Origin: a virus
Strand: one strand, 5' to 3'
Virus record (IMG/VR): IMGVR_UViG_3300043411_000921
Coordinates: 124,001 to 188,000 of that record
Length of the DNA: 64,000 nt
Shown here: positions 36,141-43,575 of the stretch, one piece after another
Layout: each line of letters opens with the position of its first letter
Position numbering within the stretch: position 1 is the first letter of the stretch
Translations under genes and position numbers: made by a program
The notes under the pieces: generated by a model
Told to the model about the DNA's origin: nothing
What the model saw: the letters and a program-made list of their open reading frames with translations, nothing else
Database searches by the model: none

Positions 36141-36661
36141 AACAATCCTTCCAACTCACTCCTGATCTGCTCTCTGCTCTTCCTAATCGAATCCACAACC
36201 TTCCTCTCTTGATAAGAAAGAGGGGAAACAGGAATGGATTTATCTCCCAATCCCAGAGAAGCAGGATACCTTAACACCTTCTCTCCATTCTCTTCTGCCG
36301 CTTCCAACAAGGATGTTGTTTCGTAGTAGGTGCAAACAGGTTCATTTAAGAACCATTGCTTTAACTCGGAGTAGTGTTCCAGGTACCCATCCAGGGTATT
36401 TCCGATCAAGTAGCTGGAAAACATCCTTCCTCCAGACTCCCCTCTTTTCCTTGTGGTGTCGATACTCAGTTCTTTTGGTGCATACACGGAGAGGTACAAC
36501 AACTCATATCCGTTCACCTTGCAGAACTCAATTTCGTCTCTATACCTTCTCTGCCCTGTGCCTTCGATAACAAAAGACTTGAGCTGACTTTCAAACCCTC
36601 GCTGAAGGCCCTTGGCGTGTTTTCTGGAGTCGTCTCTGTATCTTTTCAGGGTCGCATCCAC
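36137..36661 (-). CDS. C-terminal part of a split zeta-toxin-like P-loop kinase
   Basis: 174 codons from GTG 36661. It is in the same frame as the upstream P-loop fragment, separated only by one TAA and three codons. The sequence (FVIEGTGQ, VNGYELLYLSVYAP, GGRMFSSYL) fits the distal half of zeta-toxin-like phage kinases, where a Gly-Tyr strand and a GGR motif follow the P-loop half. The GTG has no clear Shine-Dalgarno. Either a nonsense mutation split the gene, or two chains are made, or the stop is read through. Confidence 0.6.
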   Translation of the reverse strand: MDATLKRYRDDSRKHAKGLQRGFESQLKSFVIEGTGQRRYRDEIEFCKVNGYELLYLSVYAPKELSIDTTRKRGESGGRMFSSYLIGNTLDGYLEHYSELKQWFLNEPVCTYYETTSLLEAAEENGEKVLRYPASLGLGDKSIPVSPLSYQERKVVDSIRKSREQIRSELEGLF

Positions 36662-36670
36662 ATCGGGAGG

Positions 36671-36904
36671 TTATCGCCCAGAAAAGGCGTTTTGAACCGT
36701 TATGCCCCTGCTTCTCAAATCCTCATCCGAGTTAATCAAATCCTCTAGCTTTTCATCCAGGTTCACAAAACCCACATTGGCCTTCTTCAAGATTTCTTTG
36801 ACGAAGAATGTTTTACCTGCCCCCAGTGGTCCTTGAAGCAACAAGATTTTGGGTTTGGTATTGCTTGAACTCTCGAACAGAAGGCGTGCTAAACTGGTAT
36901 TCAC
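36671..36904 (-). CDS. N-terminal P-loop part of the split kinase
   Basis: Encodes ILLLQGPLGAGKT, a Walker A motif, then a helix and NLDEKLEDLINSD, where zeta-type kinases carry a substrate Asp. It ends at TAA (36671-36673) after AFSGR. GTG 36904 is taken as start; an in-frame TTG at 36928 is possible and would overlap the dnaJ start. Alone it is too short to be a complete kinase; with the downstream part the total of about 260 residues fits the family. Confidence 0.6.
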   Translation of the reverse strand: MNTSLARLLFESSSNTKPKILLLQGPLGAGKTFFVKEILKKANVGFVNLDEKLEDLINSDEDLRSRGITVQNAFSGR

Positions 36905-36914
36905 CAAGTTAGAT

Positions 36915-37814
36915 ATGAAAAAACACAACCACCTTTATTCCATCCTGGGTGTAGAACCATCTGCAACCCAAGAACAAATCAAAACCGCTTACAGAGCAAA
37001 AGCTCTCAAGACACATCCTGATCGCAACCAAAACAATCCCAAGGCAGAAGAGGAATTCAAGGAAATCACTTCGGCCTATGAAACTCTCTCCAACCCAGAG
37101 AAGAGAACCGAATATGATTTGTTGCAAAATCCACCTGTTCATCCGTTTCCAAACACTGATGAGTTTTTCTCTTACAGGTGGTCAACGCAACAGGCTCGCA
37201 ATCGCTCAGAAAGGGTCCATGCGGGCGACGTAAGGATTGGTATGGGTGAGACCCTAACAGAACAAATCCGTGACGTAGAAATGGCGATTAGAGCCTCCTG
37301 CACCAAATGCCTCGGTCTTGGGATGAGAGGCATGGAAGATTTCTGCTCCAACTGCGAGGGAAGAGGTTGGAATTTTACCAATAGAAGCTTCCCTGTGAAA
37401 ATTCCCGCTGGTGTTTTTGACGGTTATACCGTTTCAACAAAGGTTCCAGGTGTTGGAGAACTTCAAACCAAGGTGTTGCTGGACATCCCAGAAAACATCA
37501 AACTTGGGCCAACGGGAAAAGTTGTGATGTCCCTGGATATTCCTTATCATCTTGCAGTGCTCGGTGGCCCATTGAAGTTGGACTTGTTTGATGGATCCAG
37601 TGTAACTGTGAAAGTTCCACCATTGAAGAAGCCAAAACAGATGTTGAAGTTGGCTGGGAAGGGGTTGGTGGTCCAGCCAGGAGGGAAGAGTCGAGGGGAT
37701 TTGTTTTTGAGTTTTGGGATTGAGTACCCACCAACGAACTTGTCTGACGAGTACAAGACAACCGTTGAGAAGCTTGCCACATTGTACTCACAAGAACAGG
37801 AAGGTAACAAATGA
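36915..37814 (+). CDS. DnaJ-like co-chaperone
   Basis: A 299-residue Hsp40. The J domain (residues 5-70) has the Hsp70-activating HPD in KTHPDRNQ. It then has a single zinc hairpin pair, CTKCLG and CSNCEG, half of the usual four repeats. The C-terminal substrate-binding region follows (VKIPAGVFDGYTV and DLFLSFGIEYP). It likely recruits the host DnaK to phage proteins. ATG 36915. The promoter is unclear. The next gene overlaps by ATGA. Confidence 0.9.
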   Translation: MKKHNHLYSILGVEPSATQEQIKTAYRAKALKTHPDRNQNNPKAEEEFKEITSAYETLSNPEKRTEYDLLQNPPVHPFPNTDEFFSYRWSTQQARNRSERVHAGDVRIGMGETLTEQIRDVEMAIRASCTKCLGLGMRGMEDFCSNCEGRGWNFTNRSFPVKIPAGVFDGYTVSTKVPGVGELQTKVLLDIPENIKLGPTGKVVMSLDIPYHLAVLGGPLKLDLFDGSSVTVKVPPLKKPKQMLKLAGKGLVVQPGGKSRGDLFLSFGIEYPPTNLSDEYKTTVEKLATLYSQEQEGNK

Positions 37815-38062
37815 AACAGACATACAAACTCAGTTATAGATTCATCGCTCAATTGGCAAAACTGGTTCAACTCAGCATGTTGACTGGTGAGCCTCTCAAG
37901 GAAAACATGCTGCAAATGCGTGTTGAGGTTGGTGGAGAAGATGGAAATGAGATTGTTCTGACTCCAGAATACGAGGAGTATTTCGAGAACTGTCTTGAAA
38001 CTCTGCTCCAGCAAGCTGATGCAATCCAAGAGAATATGCGAAACACTCCCGCCGAAGCCTGA
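37811..38062 (+). CDS. Hypothetical small protein after dnaJ
   Basis: An 83-residue protein coupled to dnaJ by ATGA: an N-terminal helix (YRFIAQLAKLVQLSMLTG), a short acidic beta segment and a C-terminal helix. No family recognised. It converges on the small membrane protein gene. Confidence 0.65.
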   Translation: MKQTYKLSYRFIAQLAKLVQLSMLTGEPLKENMLQMRVEVGGEDGNEIVLTPEYEEYFENCLETLLQQADAIQENMRNTPAEA

Positions 38063-38063
38063 T

Positions 38064-38270
38064 CTATTTCGTTCGTTTCATCACAAGCCCAAAAATCAGG
38101 GCTGCAAATCCAAACAAAGAAAAACACAGGAACTCACCGTTACTGATCTTTCCAAAATAGTGAAGGAACATGACAGTGATCAAAATGACAATGCCAAAAA
38201 AACCAGTTAGGAGAATAATTGCGTTCTCCTGACGGTCTTCTGGGGCGGTATTATTGTCGTTGTTATTCAT
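38064..38270 (-). CDS. Small membrane protein with two transmembrane helices
   Basis: A 68-residue protein with hydrophobic segments around AIILLTGFFGIVILITVMF and LCFSLFGFAALIFGLVM, short polar N-terminus and basic tail. The last gene of the 38-42 kb minus-strand operon; its ATG overlaps the preceding stop. Possibly inserted in the inner membrane. Function unknown. Confidence 0.65.
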   Translation of the reverse strand: MNNNDNNTAPEDRQENAIILLTGFFGIVILITVMFLHYFGKISNGEFLCFSLFGFAALIFGLVMKRTK

Positions 38271-38505
38271 CGACTGTCTCTCCTGGAAATATCAGTTCTT
38301 TAATCCCAGAGGTGAACCACAAGCCAAAAATACGAGTTGTGATCCTATCTTCACACAGCAACTCGCATTCGATGCAAGTTTTTCCGCCAGGAAGATGAAT
38401 GGTTCTCGAAGAAAGAACCAACATGTAACTGGATTCGAGATAGGGCGACTCGTACAATAACAAAGTGCCTGCTGGATATAAGTCGCTTGTTTTACTCATA
38501 ATCAT
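38263..38505 (-). CDS. Small PG-turn family protein (array member 11)
   Basis: About 80 residues: LYPAGTLLLYES, the hydrophobic strand SSYMLVLSS, IECELLCED and an acidic end GETVDE. It shares the order PAGTLL, strand, strand, acidic tail with the ten genes upstream. ATG choices at 38505 and 38499. Its start overlaps the previous gene by 14 bases. Confidence 0.65.
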   Translation of the reverse strand: MIMSKTSDLYPAGTLLLYESPYLESSYMLVLSSRTIHLPGGKTCIECELLCEDRITTRIFGLWFTSGIKELIFPGETVDE

Positions 38506-38746
38506 TTGGGTTTACTTCCCTCAAACCGAGGGCAACCCAACCGTCCCCTTTTGCATTTTCAACATTTCCATCTGGAGACAAGATGTCGTACTGAGTAAGG
38601 GATTCTCCATTTTGGAAATTAAACACTTTTGAAGAAAGGATTAGATAGAAACCTCTTGGGAACACATGCTCGCTGTATTTCAAGGCCCAGTCCGTCAACT
38701 CCAGCAAAGTTCCAGGTGAATACAGCTTGTTTGGATCAGTCATCAT
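38492..38746 (-). CDS. Small PG-turn family protein (array member 10)
   Basis: 84 residues from ATG 38746: LYSPGTLLELTD, GFYLILSSKVF, QYDILSPDGNVE and an acidic end NPNDYE. This is the clearest example of the family pattern: a PGTLL opening, a GFYLILSS strand and a DG turn. A longer frame upstream lies inside the neighbouring gene. Confidence 0.7.
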   Translation of the reverse strand: MMTDPNKLYSPGTLLELTDWALKYSEHVFPRGFYLILSSKVFNFQNGESLTQYDILSPDGNVENAKGDGWVALGLREVNPNDYE

Positions 38747-38990
38747 AATCCGTTGTTTCCACTTTCTCAAAAATTTCAAACATGCCTACCACGTCCCACA
38801 CCATTTCCTTTCCCGTTTTGGCAAAAAGCAAGGTGACTTGCTCAAAAGTTGGATGGTGTGCAACTACCACACAGTAATCTCCAAGTCCTTCATCTTCCCA
38901 ACTGCTTTCTTCGACATCTTTGACACGCAAGAGGGTTCCGATGGGAAATTCTCGAAACGTTTGTGCCCACCATTTGTCAGCTTTTTTCAT
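38736..38990 (-). CDS. Small PG-turn family protein (array member 9)
   Basis: 84 residues from ATG 38990 in a cagtgATGA overlap: FPIGTLLRVKD, GDYCVVVAHH, VTLLFAKTGKEMVWDV and acidic end ETTDYDD. Confidence 0.7.
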   Translation of the reverse strand: MKKADKWWAQTFREFPIGTLLRVKDVEESSWEDEGLGDYCVVVAHHPTFEQVTLLFAKTGKEMVWDVVGMFEIFEKVETTDYDD

Positions 38991-39241
38991 CACTGTTCAA
39001 CGTCTCCATCTTCCAACTCGACAACCGCCATATGTTTTACTGGTGAACCATCCCCGTATGTCAGGCTCCAAGTTTGGACTTCCCCACACTTGTCCAAAGC
39101 AAGGATAGTTTTGTGCTTTCCTTGCGGTGGTAAAACCATTACGACGAGAAGAAATCCTTTTCTGAGAGAGTATGGATGAGAGTAATCCAGCAACATCCCA
39201 GCGATTAAATCTTCATCAGATCCTATTGGTCTTGTTTTCAT
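38990..39241 (-). CDS. Small PG-turn family protein (array member 8)
   Basis: 83 residues, ATG 39241: MKTRPIGSDEDLIAGMLLDY, GFLLVVMVLPP, ILALDKCGEVQTWSL and acidic end LEDGDVEQ. The N-terminus is nearly the same as member 2 (MKTRPIKSFDDLHPGMLL), direct evidence of duplication. Confidence 0.7.
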   Translation of the reverse strand: MKTRPIGSDEDLIAGMLLDYSHPYSLRKGFLLVVMVLPPQGKHKTILALDKCGEVQTWSLTYGDGSPVKHMAVVELEDGDVEQ

Positions 39242-39501
39242 TCTTCATCCGTTGTCTCGACTACAACAAAACCTTCGTACTGCATTAGTTTCCAATTCCA
39301 TTCATGCAATTCCCCCGAAGGTTCCAAAAAAGTAAACAATTCAAAATTTCCTGACGAATACCTCCCGTCCGGTTTGCGATCTACTAGCAAGTAAAACCCC
39401 AAATCCCAAGCAACAAGACAGGTGGTGCTGGCCTCCTCACCTCCACGATACAGGAGAATCCCCAGCCTGGGTTCAACTTTTGATAACGGCTTGGTTTTCA
39501 T
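39238..39501 (-). CDS. Small PG-turn family protein (array member 7)
   Basis: 87 residues: MKTKPLSKVEPRLGILLYRG, DLGFYLLVDRKP, FTFLEPSGELHEWNW and acidic end VETTDEE. It overlaps the next gene by ATGA. Confidence 0.7.
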   Translation of the reverse strand: MKTKPLSKVEPRLGILLYRGGEEASTTCLVAWDLGFYLLVDRKPDGRYSSGNFELFTFLEPSGELHEWNWKLMQYEGFVVVETTDEE

Positions 39502-39504
39502 TCT

Positions 39505-39777
39505 TTATTGTTCTTCTGTGTCTTCTGGGAATGCCACCAACAGAGTTTCTTTGATCAACATTTGTACGTTCCAAAAATAGACTTTGCAATCATCTTCCAA
39601 GACACAAATCTCTCCAAGTCTAAGATCTTCACCTACCCCAACAACGAGGTAGAATTGCATTTGCCCATCTTCTCTCGGTGTGTAATGGTAACTCGTAGGA
39701 TTAGCCATCAATAGCACCCCCGAAAAGATTTCTTCCTCTTTGGGAGGCAGGAATGGTAAAGATGTTGTTGGTGTCAT
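39505..39777 (-). CDS. Small PG-turn family protein (array member 6)
   Basis: 90 residues from ATG 39777 overlapping the previous stop: IFSGVLLMANP, MQFYLVVGVG, ICVLEDDCKVYFWNV and acidic end FPEDTEEQ. The in-frame codons upstream of 39777 lie in the previous gene. Confidence 0.7.
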   Translation of the reverse strand: MTPTTSLPFLPPKEEEIFSGVLLMANPTSYHYTPREDGQMQFYLVVGVGEDLRLGEICVLEDDCKVYFWNVQMLIKETLLVAFPEDTEEQ

Positions 39778-40100
39778 GTTTGTGATGCTGGGGTGTAGGC
39801 ATATCGCCAAGTGTTGTTGCTGCAAATCAACCTGTTACCATTCGGATCTAAGAACTCTTGAAATCTAGCAGAAGTCGGCGCAATGACTTCTCTTAAAAAA
39901 ACCAAGTGGTATGGGAGTGCTCCACAAAGATAGCCATAAAGATAGCTTTCCCCGTAGAGGATATCAAAAAACTCTCGCTCGGTTAGTTTAGAATAGTCGG
40001 CTGGGAGTTTAGAATTATACCATACTCTAAAGACGAAATGTGTTTCCTCTTTATAGGCATTGAGTTCAAGGAGTTCCCCTGGGCTTAGGCGTTGTACCAT
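39774..40100 (-). CDS. Small PG-turn family protein (array member 5)
   Basis: 108 residues from ATG 40100 (GTG 40115 possible): LSPGELLELNAYKEE, a Tyr-rich insertion (DILYGESYLYGYLCG), then LVFLREVI and EFLDPNGNRL. It lacks the acidic tail, the only clear exception in the array. Confidence 0.65.
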   Translation of the reverse strand: MVQRLSPGELLELNAYKEETHFVFRVWYNSKLPADYSKLTEREFFDILYGESYLYGYLCGALPYHLVFLREVIAPTSARFQEFLDPNGNRLICSNNTWRYAYTPASQT

Positions 40101-40108
40101 GCCTGTTT

Positions 40109-40390
40109 TTACCACGAATCCTCAAGGACTTCAATGAAAACAGGGGGATGTCCTGGTCCGGGCGTTTCTTCTCCGCCCATAGGAACCAAACAATCCCAGT
40201 CGAACCACCTTTCTTGACCTTCTGAGTTTACCACCTCACCAGGAAAGTTGGGCTTGATGTAGCCGAGGAATTTGAGATATGCGCCGGTTTTTTTGGCAAC
40301 AATTCCAACCATCTCAGTTCGATCAAAATACCCAGCGGGGAAAAATACAACACGAACCAAAGCTCCTAGTTTGAACTTGTCCGGGTTCAT
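40109..40390 (-). CDS. Small PG-turn family protein (array member 4)
   Basis: 93 residues, ATG 40390: FKLGALVRVVFFPAG, EMVGIVAKKTGAYLKFLGY, EVVNSEGQERWFDWDCL and the end FIEVLEDSW. The order of strands agrees with its neighbours although the opening is LGALV. Confidence 0.65.
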   Translation of the reverse strand: MNPDKFKLGALVRVVFFPAGYFDRTEMVGIVAKKTGAYLKFLGYIKPNFPGEVVNSEGQERWFDWDCLVPMGGEETPGPGHPPVFIEVLEDSW

Positions 40391-40611
40391 GGATCTTCTT
40401 GCGGCTCTGCGATCTGAACGATTCGATAATCAGAGTCAAGGTATCTTTCCGTACATGCCATTGGGAGATGAGTCGGACTAATCGTGTCAATCATTTTTGA
40501 CACTTCTCCATTCCTAAACTTATGCCAACCCAGACAAACACGAAAGATGTCGGGGCTGTCAATATTTTGAAGTAGGGTTCCTGGAGGGTATTTTGCGGGA
40601 ACTGGTTTCAT
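40387..40611 (-). CDS. Small PG-turn family protein (array member 3)
   Basis: 74 residues, ATG 40611: KYPPGTLLQNIDSPDIFRV, IDTISPTHLP, YLDSDYRIVQIAEPQEDP. ATGA overlap with both neighbours. Confidence 0.7.
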   Translation of the reverse strand: MKPVPAKYPPGTLLQNIDSPDIFRVCLGWHKFRNGEVSKMIDTISPTHLPMACTERYLDSDYRIVQIAEPQEDP

Positions 40612-40832
40612 TCCACAGCCTCTTCATCATCATCGCAAATAATTTCTTGCTGATAAAGTGCGCTAAATCGAGTTTCCATGATCTCTCCTTTGTGAACCCA
40701 CAAAGACCAATATACTCTTCGTTCTTTGTCCACTCTGATAATCGTCTCGATTTCATCTGTTGGATCTTCTACATCCACCAGCAACATACCCGGATGGAGG
40801 TCGTCAAAAGATTTGATTGGCCTTGTTTTCAT
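40608..40832 (-). CDS. Small PG-turn family protein (array member 2)
   Basis: 74 residues, ATG 40832: MKTRPIKSFDDLHPGMLLVD, YWSLWVHKGEIME and acidic end CDDDEEAVE. N-terminus shared with member 8. Confidence 0.7.
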   Translation of the reverse strand: MKTRPIKSFDDLHPGMLLVDVEDPTDEIETIIRVDKERRVYWSLWVHKGEIMETRFSALYQQEIICDDDEEAVE

Positions 40833-41029
40833 TGTGAATCTTCATCCTCTTCCATTGGAACGATCTCATACCAATCTTCCACATAGTTTTTACTTACCAC
40901 AATGACATTGAACCCATTGGAGTCTGCTGCGAGAAGGCGAACGGTGTTTTTTAGTGGATCTTCGTCAAGATATACACGGAACCGCGAAGGAATGTTGTAC
41001 TTGTTTTTGAGCAGCGTTCCTGGTTTCAT
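40829..41029 (-). CDS. Small PG-turn family protein (array member 1)
   Basis: 66 residues from ATG 41029, which overlaps the stop of the zinc-finger gene (TAATGA). MKPGTLLKNKYNIPSRFRVY, VRLLAADSNGFNVIVV, EDWYEIV and acidic end MEEDEDSQ. This is the shortest and simplest form of the family. Much longer in-frame codons upstream lie in the zinc-finger gene and are rejected. Confidence 0.7.
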   Translation of the reverse strand: MKPGTLLKNKYNIPSRFRVYLDEDPLKNTVRLLAADSNGFNVIVVSKNYVEDWYEIVPMEEDEDSQ

Positions 41030-42093
41030 TATCGGCGTGGGAAGGTGTGACGGCCACGATTGTAGGAATAAGCGGGGAAAACCGGCATGTTGACCATTGA
41101 AGTTTGAATCTCTTCGGTGAAACAAAAGCCAGCAGCTTTGATGCAATCGAGCACAGATGCCTTTTCCGTGGCACGGAACACCCAGGTGCGGGTAGAGTCC
41201 ACATAAGACCGATTGGACGCCTGGATATTCTTCTTGAGGGCTTCCACGAGCTTTGGAGTCTTGCCAGCAACCCAGGGAACGTCCAGGGTGATAACCGTGG
41301 GCCAGCAAACCACCCTTGCACCATCTCGGGCTGCTGCAATAGAGTTTTGCTGAGGATTTACAGCGATCCACTCCTCACACATCTTGATGATGTTGGGAAC
41401 ATCCCCCTCAAAGCACGGCCAATACTCCATCACAACTTCAACAAAAGCCTTGTGAGACTTCGCTGGACAAGTGAAAGTCCGACCGGAGAGCTTGGGAAAA
41501 ACAACTCCGGGAATCTTGCGCATCGCATTCCACCCAGCCTTGTTCTTGCTTCCAGTCAAACTGATAAGGCCATTTTCAAACTTCAGGGTTGCTTCACCCG
41601 TGCTGCTCTTTCCAGCAAGCACGCCAGCAAGGCCAGGATAACCCAGAGACTTGACAACTTGAATCAAGCAAGTCTTGTTTTGGGTGCTGATTCCAACGAA
41701 GGAGAGCATGAAGTCTACGATCTTGACAATGGGACGATAATCCTCACCAGCAAGATAAAACCCACTGTCGCCCTCGTTCTTTTCCTGGAGCTTCTCGTTC
41801 TTCTGCATGAGGAGTTCGAGGGTTGCAGCCCAGATGGGTTGAATGGCGAGGGGAAGTCCGTCAGGAACCACAGACATTCCATAGAGTGTGGCTGCTGAGA
41901 AATTTGCGGGAACAGTGCGAGCAAAAAGCGCGGTGTCCTTCTTCGCGCAGATGGGGCCGATGCCACGCTCCCAGGAAGCGGGATCGGTCAATGCGGCGAA
42001 GCATCGAGAACAATGACGGACATCATTGCAACTCCGAGTGATGCTCGGAAACATGTTGAGGATATCTTGAAAGCTGGTCGTGGCGTTCTTCAT
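41029..42093 (-). CDS. Zinc-finger protein leading the small-gene operon
   Basis: A 354-residue protein. The N-terminus has a treble-clef-like zinc finger (CSRCFAALTDPASWERG then GPICAKK, DUF6011-type). The C-terminal half has two segments of the type xxIPGxxFxxxxRxFxxP (MRKIPGVVFPKLSGRTFTCP and NRSYVDSTRTWVFRATEK), which recall the short N-terminal repeats of HARP-type annealing helicases. ATG 42093 is six bases after the -10 of a strong promoter, so the operon mRNA should be leaderless. Its role is unknown; nucleic acid binding is inferred. Confidence 0.65.
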   Translation of the reverse strand: MKNATTSFQDILNMFPSITRSCNDVRHCSRCFAALTDPASWERGIGPICAKKDTALFARTVPANFSAATLYGMSVVPDGLPLAIQPIWAATLELLMQKNEKLQEKNEGDSGFYLAGEDYRPIVKIVDFMLSFVGISTQNKTCLIQVVKSLGYPGLAGVLAGKSSTGEATLKFENGLISLTGSKNKAGWNAMRKIPGVVFPKLSGRTFTCPAKSHKAFVEVVMEYWPCFEGDVPNIIKMCEEWIAVNPQQNSIAAARDGARVVCWPTVITLDVPWVAGKTPKLVEALKKNIQASNRSYVDSTRTWVFRATEKASVLDCIKAAGFCFTEEIQTSMVNMPVFPAYSYNRGRHTFPRR

Positions 42094-42099
42094 GACCAG

Positions 42100-42128
42100 A
42101 CTCTATCACGGCTTCTCGGGTGGGTCAA
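42100..42128 (-). promoter_or_regulatory. Leaderless promoter of the small-gene operon
   Basis: On the minus strand TTGACC, 17 bases, TAGAGT, six bases to ATG 42093. It is the only clear promoter of this class on the minus strand and would drive about 4 kb down to 38064. Confidence 0.7.
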
Positions 42129-42134
42129 GAGCCT

Positions 42135-43322
42135 TTATCTGGCCTGTGCGATTTTTTCTGGGAGGGCTACATTCCAGAGATTTGCCTTGGCTGTCCTTGA
42201 CTTGGTAAACCCCAAAGACTCCAACTTCTTTGCCATTAGCTGAGGCTTATAGTTCGAAACATGAACCAAGCATTTCTCTTCCTTCAAAAACAACATCCTC
42301 GCTTGGATAATCTCCTGAAGGGAAGACTTGGGCTCTTTATCTGTCCAGGGTCGAAGGGAAGAAAAAAACTCCCGGTCCCCATCCTTCAAAGCTCGAACCT
42401 CTTCCAACCCAATCTTCAAATTAGGCTTGTTCTTCTTCAACCAAGAGAAGTAAATCTCATTGACCTTCTCAAAAGATGTATTGAATGCCGGATACTTCGT
42501 TACCGAGTCAATAACTTGTGTAGCTTCATCAAAAAATTCACAATAGTTTTCAAAATGTTTTAGGTAAGCGGAGCAAAGTTTTTCTAGTTGAGCACGTTCT
42601 GCCCCTTTGGCTCTGTCAGAGGAAAGAAGTCTGTGGAGAACAATGTTTCTAACGCCAACTGGGACGGGTTCGGTTTTCATTTTTTCTCTGACATGCTCGA
42701 TTGTTCCAGTTGACCAGTCAGACAGAGAGGACTTAGCCGCCATCTTTGATTTGGTCGTTGTTGTTTTTTGTGTCTTGGTTGATTTCCTTGATTTTAGTGC
42801 GTTGAGGAATTTTTCTGGTAGGTCTTGAATTTCATTCGGACAGACTTCGCCATAAGTGCCACGAGTATGTTTGCTTGGTGGAATAACAACATAACCGTCT
42901 TGGCCTCGTGTATCTACCTTGTCCGCCAAATGGGATGCAGTGTTTTTTGTCGGGGTCGATGTCCAAAACCAAAAATGCCACCCACCAGATCCAGTCCGAT
43001 AGTGAAAAGTCGAAGAAAGTTCCTTTATGATTGGGTGATCTGCCGCATCAACATCAACAACAATAAGATATTTCCCAGTTTTTTCAGATTTTCGTCCTGT
43101 TGCGAGGCCAAAGTTCATTTTGTGACTGAGAGAAAACCACTCTTCAACCTTTTCTGGTTTATTGCTGGCAATGATTTTCCAATTGTAACGAAAGAGTGGG
43201 TGTTTTCCAGGAGAAGCGCAGTTTTGTTCGCCACACGAACAAGTGTTGTTAAGCCGAATCGAATAAAGTGGAAGTATGTGAAATTTGTTTTCCAGAATGA
43301 TTTGTTTAATTGATGATGGCAT
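42135..43322 (-). CDS. Primase-polymerase (PrimPol)
   Basis: A 395-residue protein with an N-terminal bifunctional primase/polymerase domain: CSCGEQNCASPGKHP at residues 28-42, catalytic VVDVDAAD (Asp90 and Asp92), RTGSGGWHFWF with His116, and DTRGQDGYVVIPPSKH. It makes primers and may extend them; it likely serves the DnaB-type helicase. The C-terminal half is helical and basic. ATG 43322 lies inside a perfect 21-bp inverted repeat that would hide the start in an mRNA hairpin. Confidence 0.9.
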   Translation of the reverse strand: MPSSIKQIILENKFHILPLYSIRLNNTCSCGEQNCASPGKHPLFRYNWKIIASNKPEKVEEWFSLSHKMNFGLATGRKSEKTGKYLIVVDVDAADHPIIKELSSTFHYRTGSGGWHFWFWTSTPTKNTASHLADKVDTRGQDGYVVIPPSKHTRGTYGEVCPNEIQDLPEKFLNALKSRKSTKTQKTTTTKSKMAAKSSLSDWSTGTIEHVREKMKTEPVPVGVRNIVLHRLLSSDRAKGAERAQLEKLCSAYLKHFENYCEFFDEATQVIDSVTKYPAFNTSFEKVNEIYFSWLKKNKPNLKIGLEEVRALKDGDREFFSSLRPWTDKEPKSSLQEIIQARMLFLKEEKCLVHVSNYKPQLMAKKLESLGFTKSRTAKANLWNVALPEKIAQAR

Positions 43323-43360
43323 TTCAACCTCAAAGTATCAGGTTGAAATGCCATCATCAA
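43310..43360. promoter_or_regulatory. Perfect 21-bp inverted repeat over the PrimPol start
   Basis: Arms 43310-43330 and 43340-43360 are perfect complements around a 9-base loop. On the minus-strand mRNA the PrimPol AUG lies in the 3' arm, and the 5' arm overlaps the stop of the upstream gene. No T-run follows. It also marks the edge of the GC-rich cassette. Confidence 0.75.
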
Positions 43361-43575
43361 GAGACTCTTTCGACCACCGCGCCCGCAGGGATCGCCCCCG
43401 CGTCCGTGGTGGAGCCGCGAGTGCCGCCGCTCGTGCGGTAGTAGTAGGTCGTCGAGGGCGCGGGAGCGCCGACGCGCGGGGCGAAGGCCCCGCGGAGGGG
43501 CGCAGGGATGGGCTTATACAGCCCAGGGGCGATCGATGGCGAGGGCGGGGCGAGGCCTGCGGTATAGGTGCTCAT
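43357..43575 (-). CDS. Hypothetical protein of GC-rich cassette
   Basis: A 72-residue protein rich in Pro, Ala, Gly and Thr (MSTYTAGLAPPSPSIAPGLY, later PAPSTTYYYRTSGGTRGS). GC-rich codons throughout. It ends inside the inverted repeat. Ten bases after the upstream gene, so part of one operon. It may be a fibre tip or chaperone-like piece; unknown. Confidence 0.6.
   Translation of the reverse strand: MSTYTAGLAPPSPSIAPGLYKPIPAPLRGAFAPRVGAPAPSTTYYYRTSGGTRGSTTDAGAIPAGAVVERVS

Noticed and set aside
36671-36673. Recoding of TAA as sense across the phage
   Set aside because: TAA ends many intact genes here (for example PrimPol-side array genes and nrdJ neighbours), so a genome-wide recoding is not supported.
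40829-41371. A long reading of array member 1 starting near 41371
   Set aside because: The extra residues come from the zinc-finger gene in another frame; ATG 41029 gives the family-type start in a TAATGA overlap.
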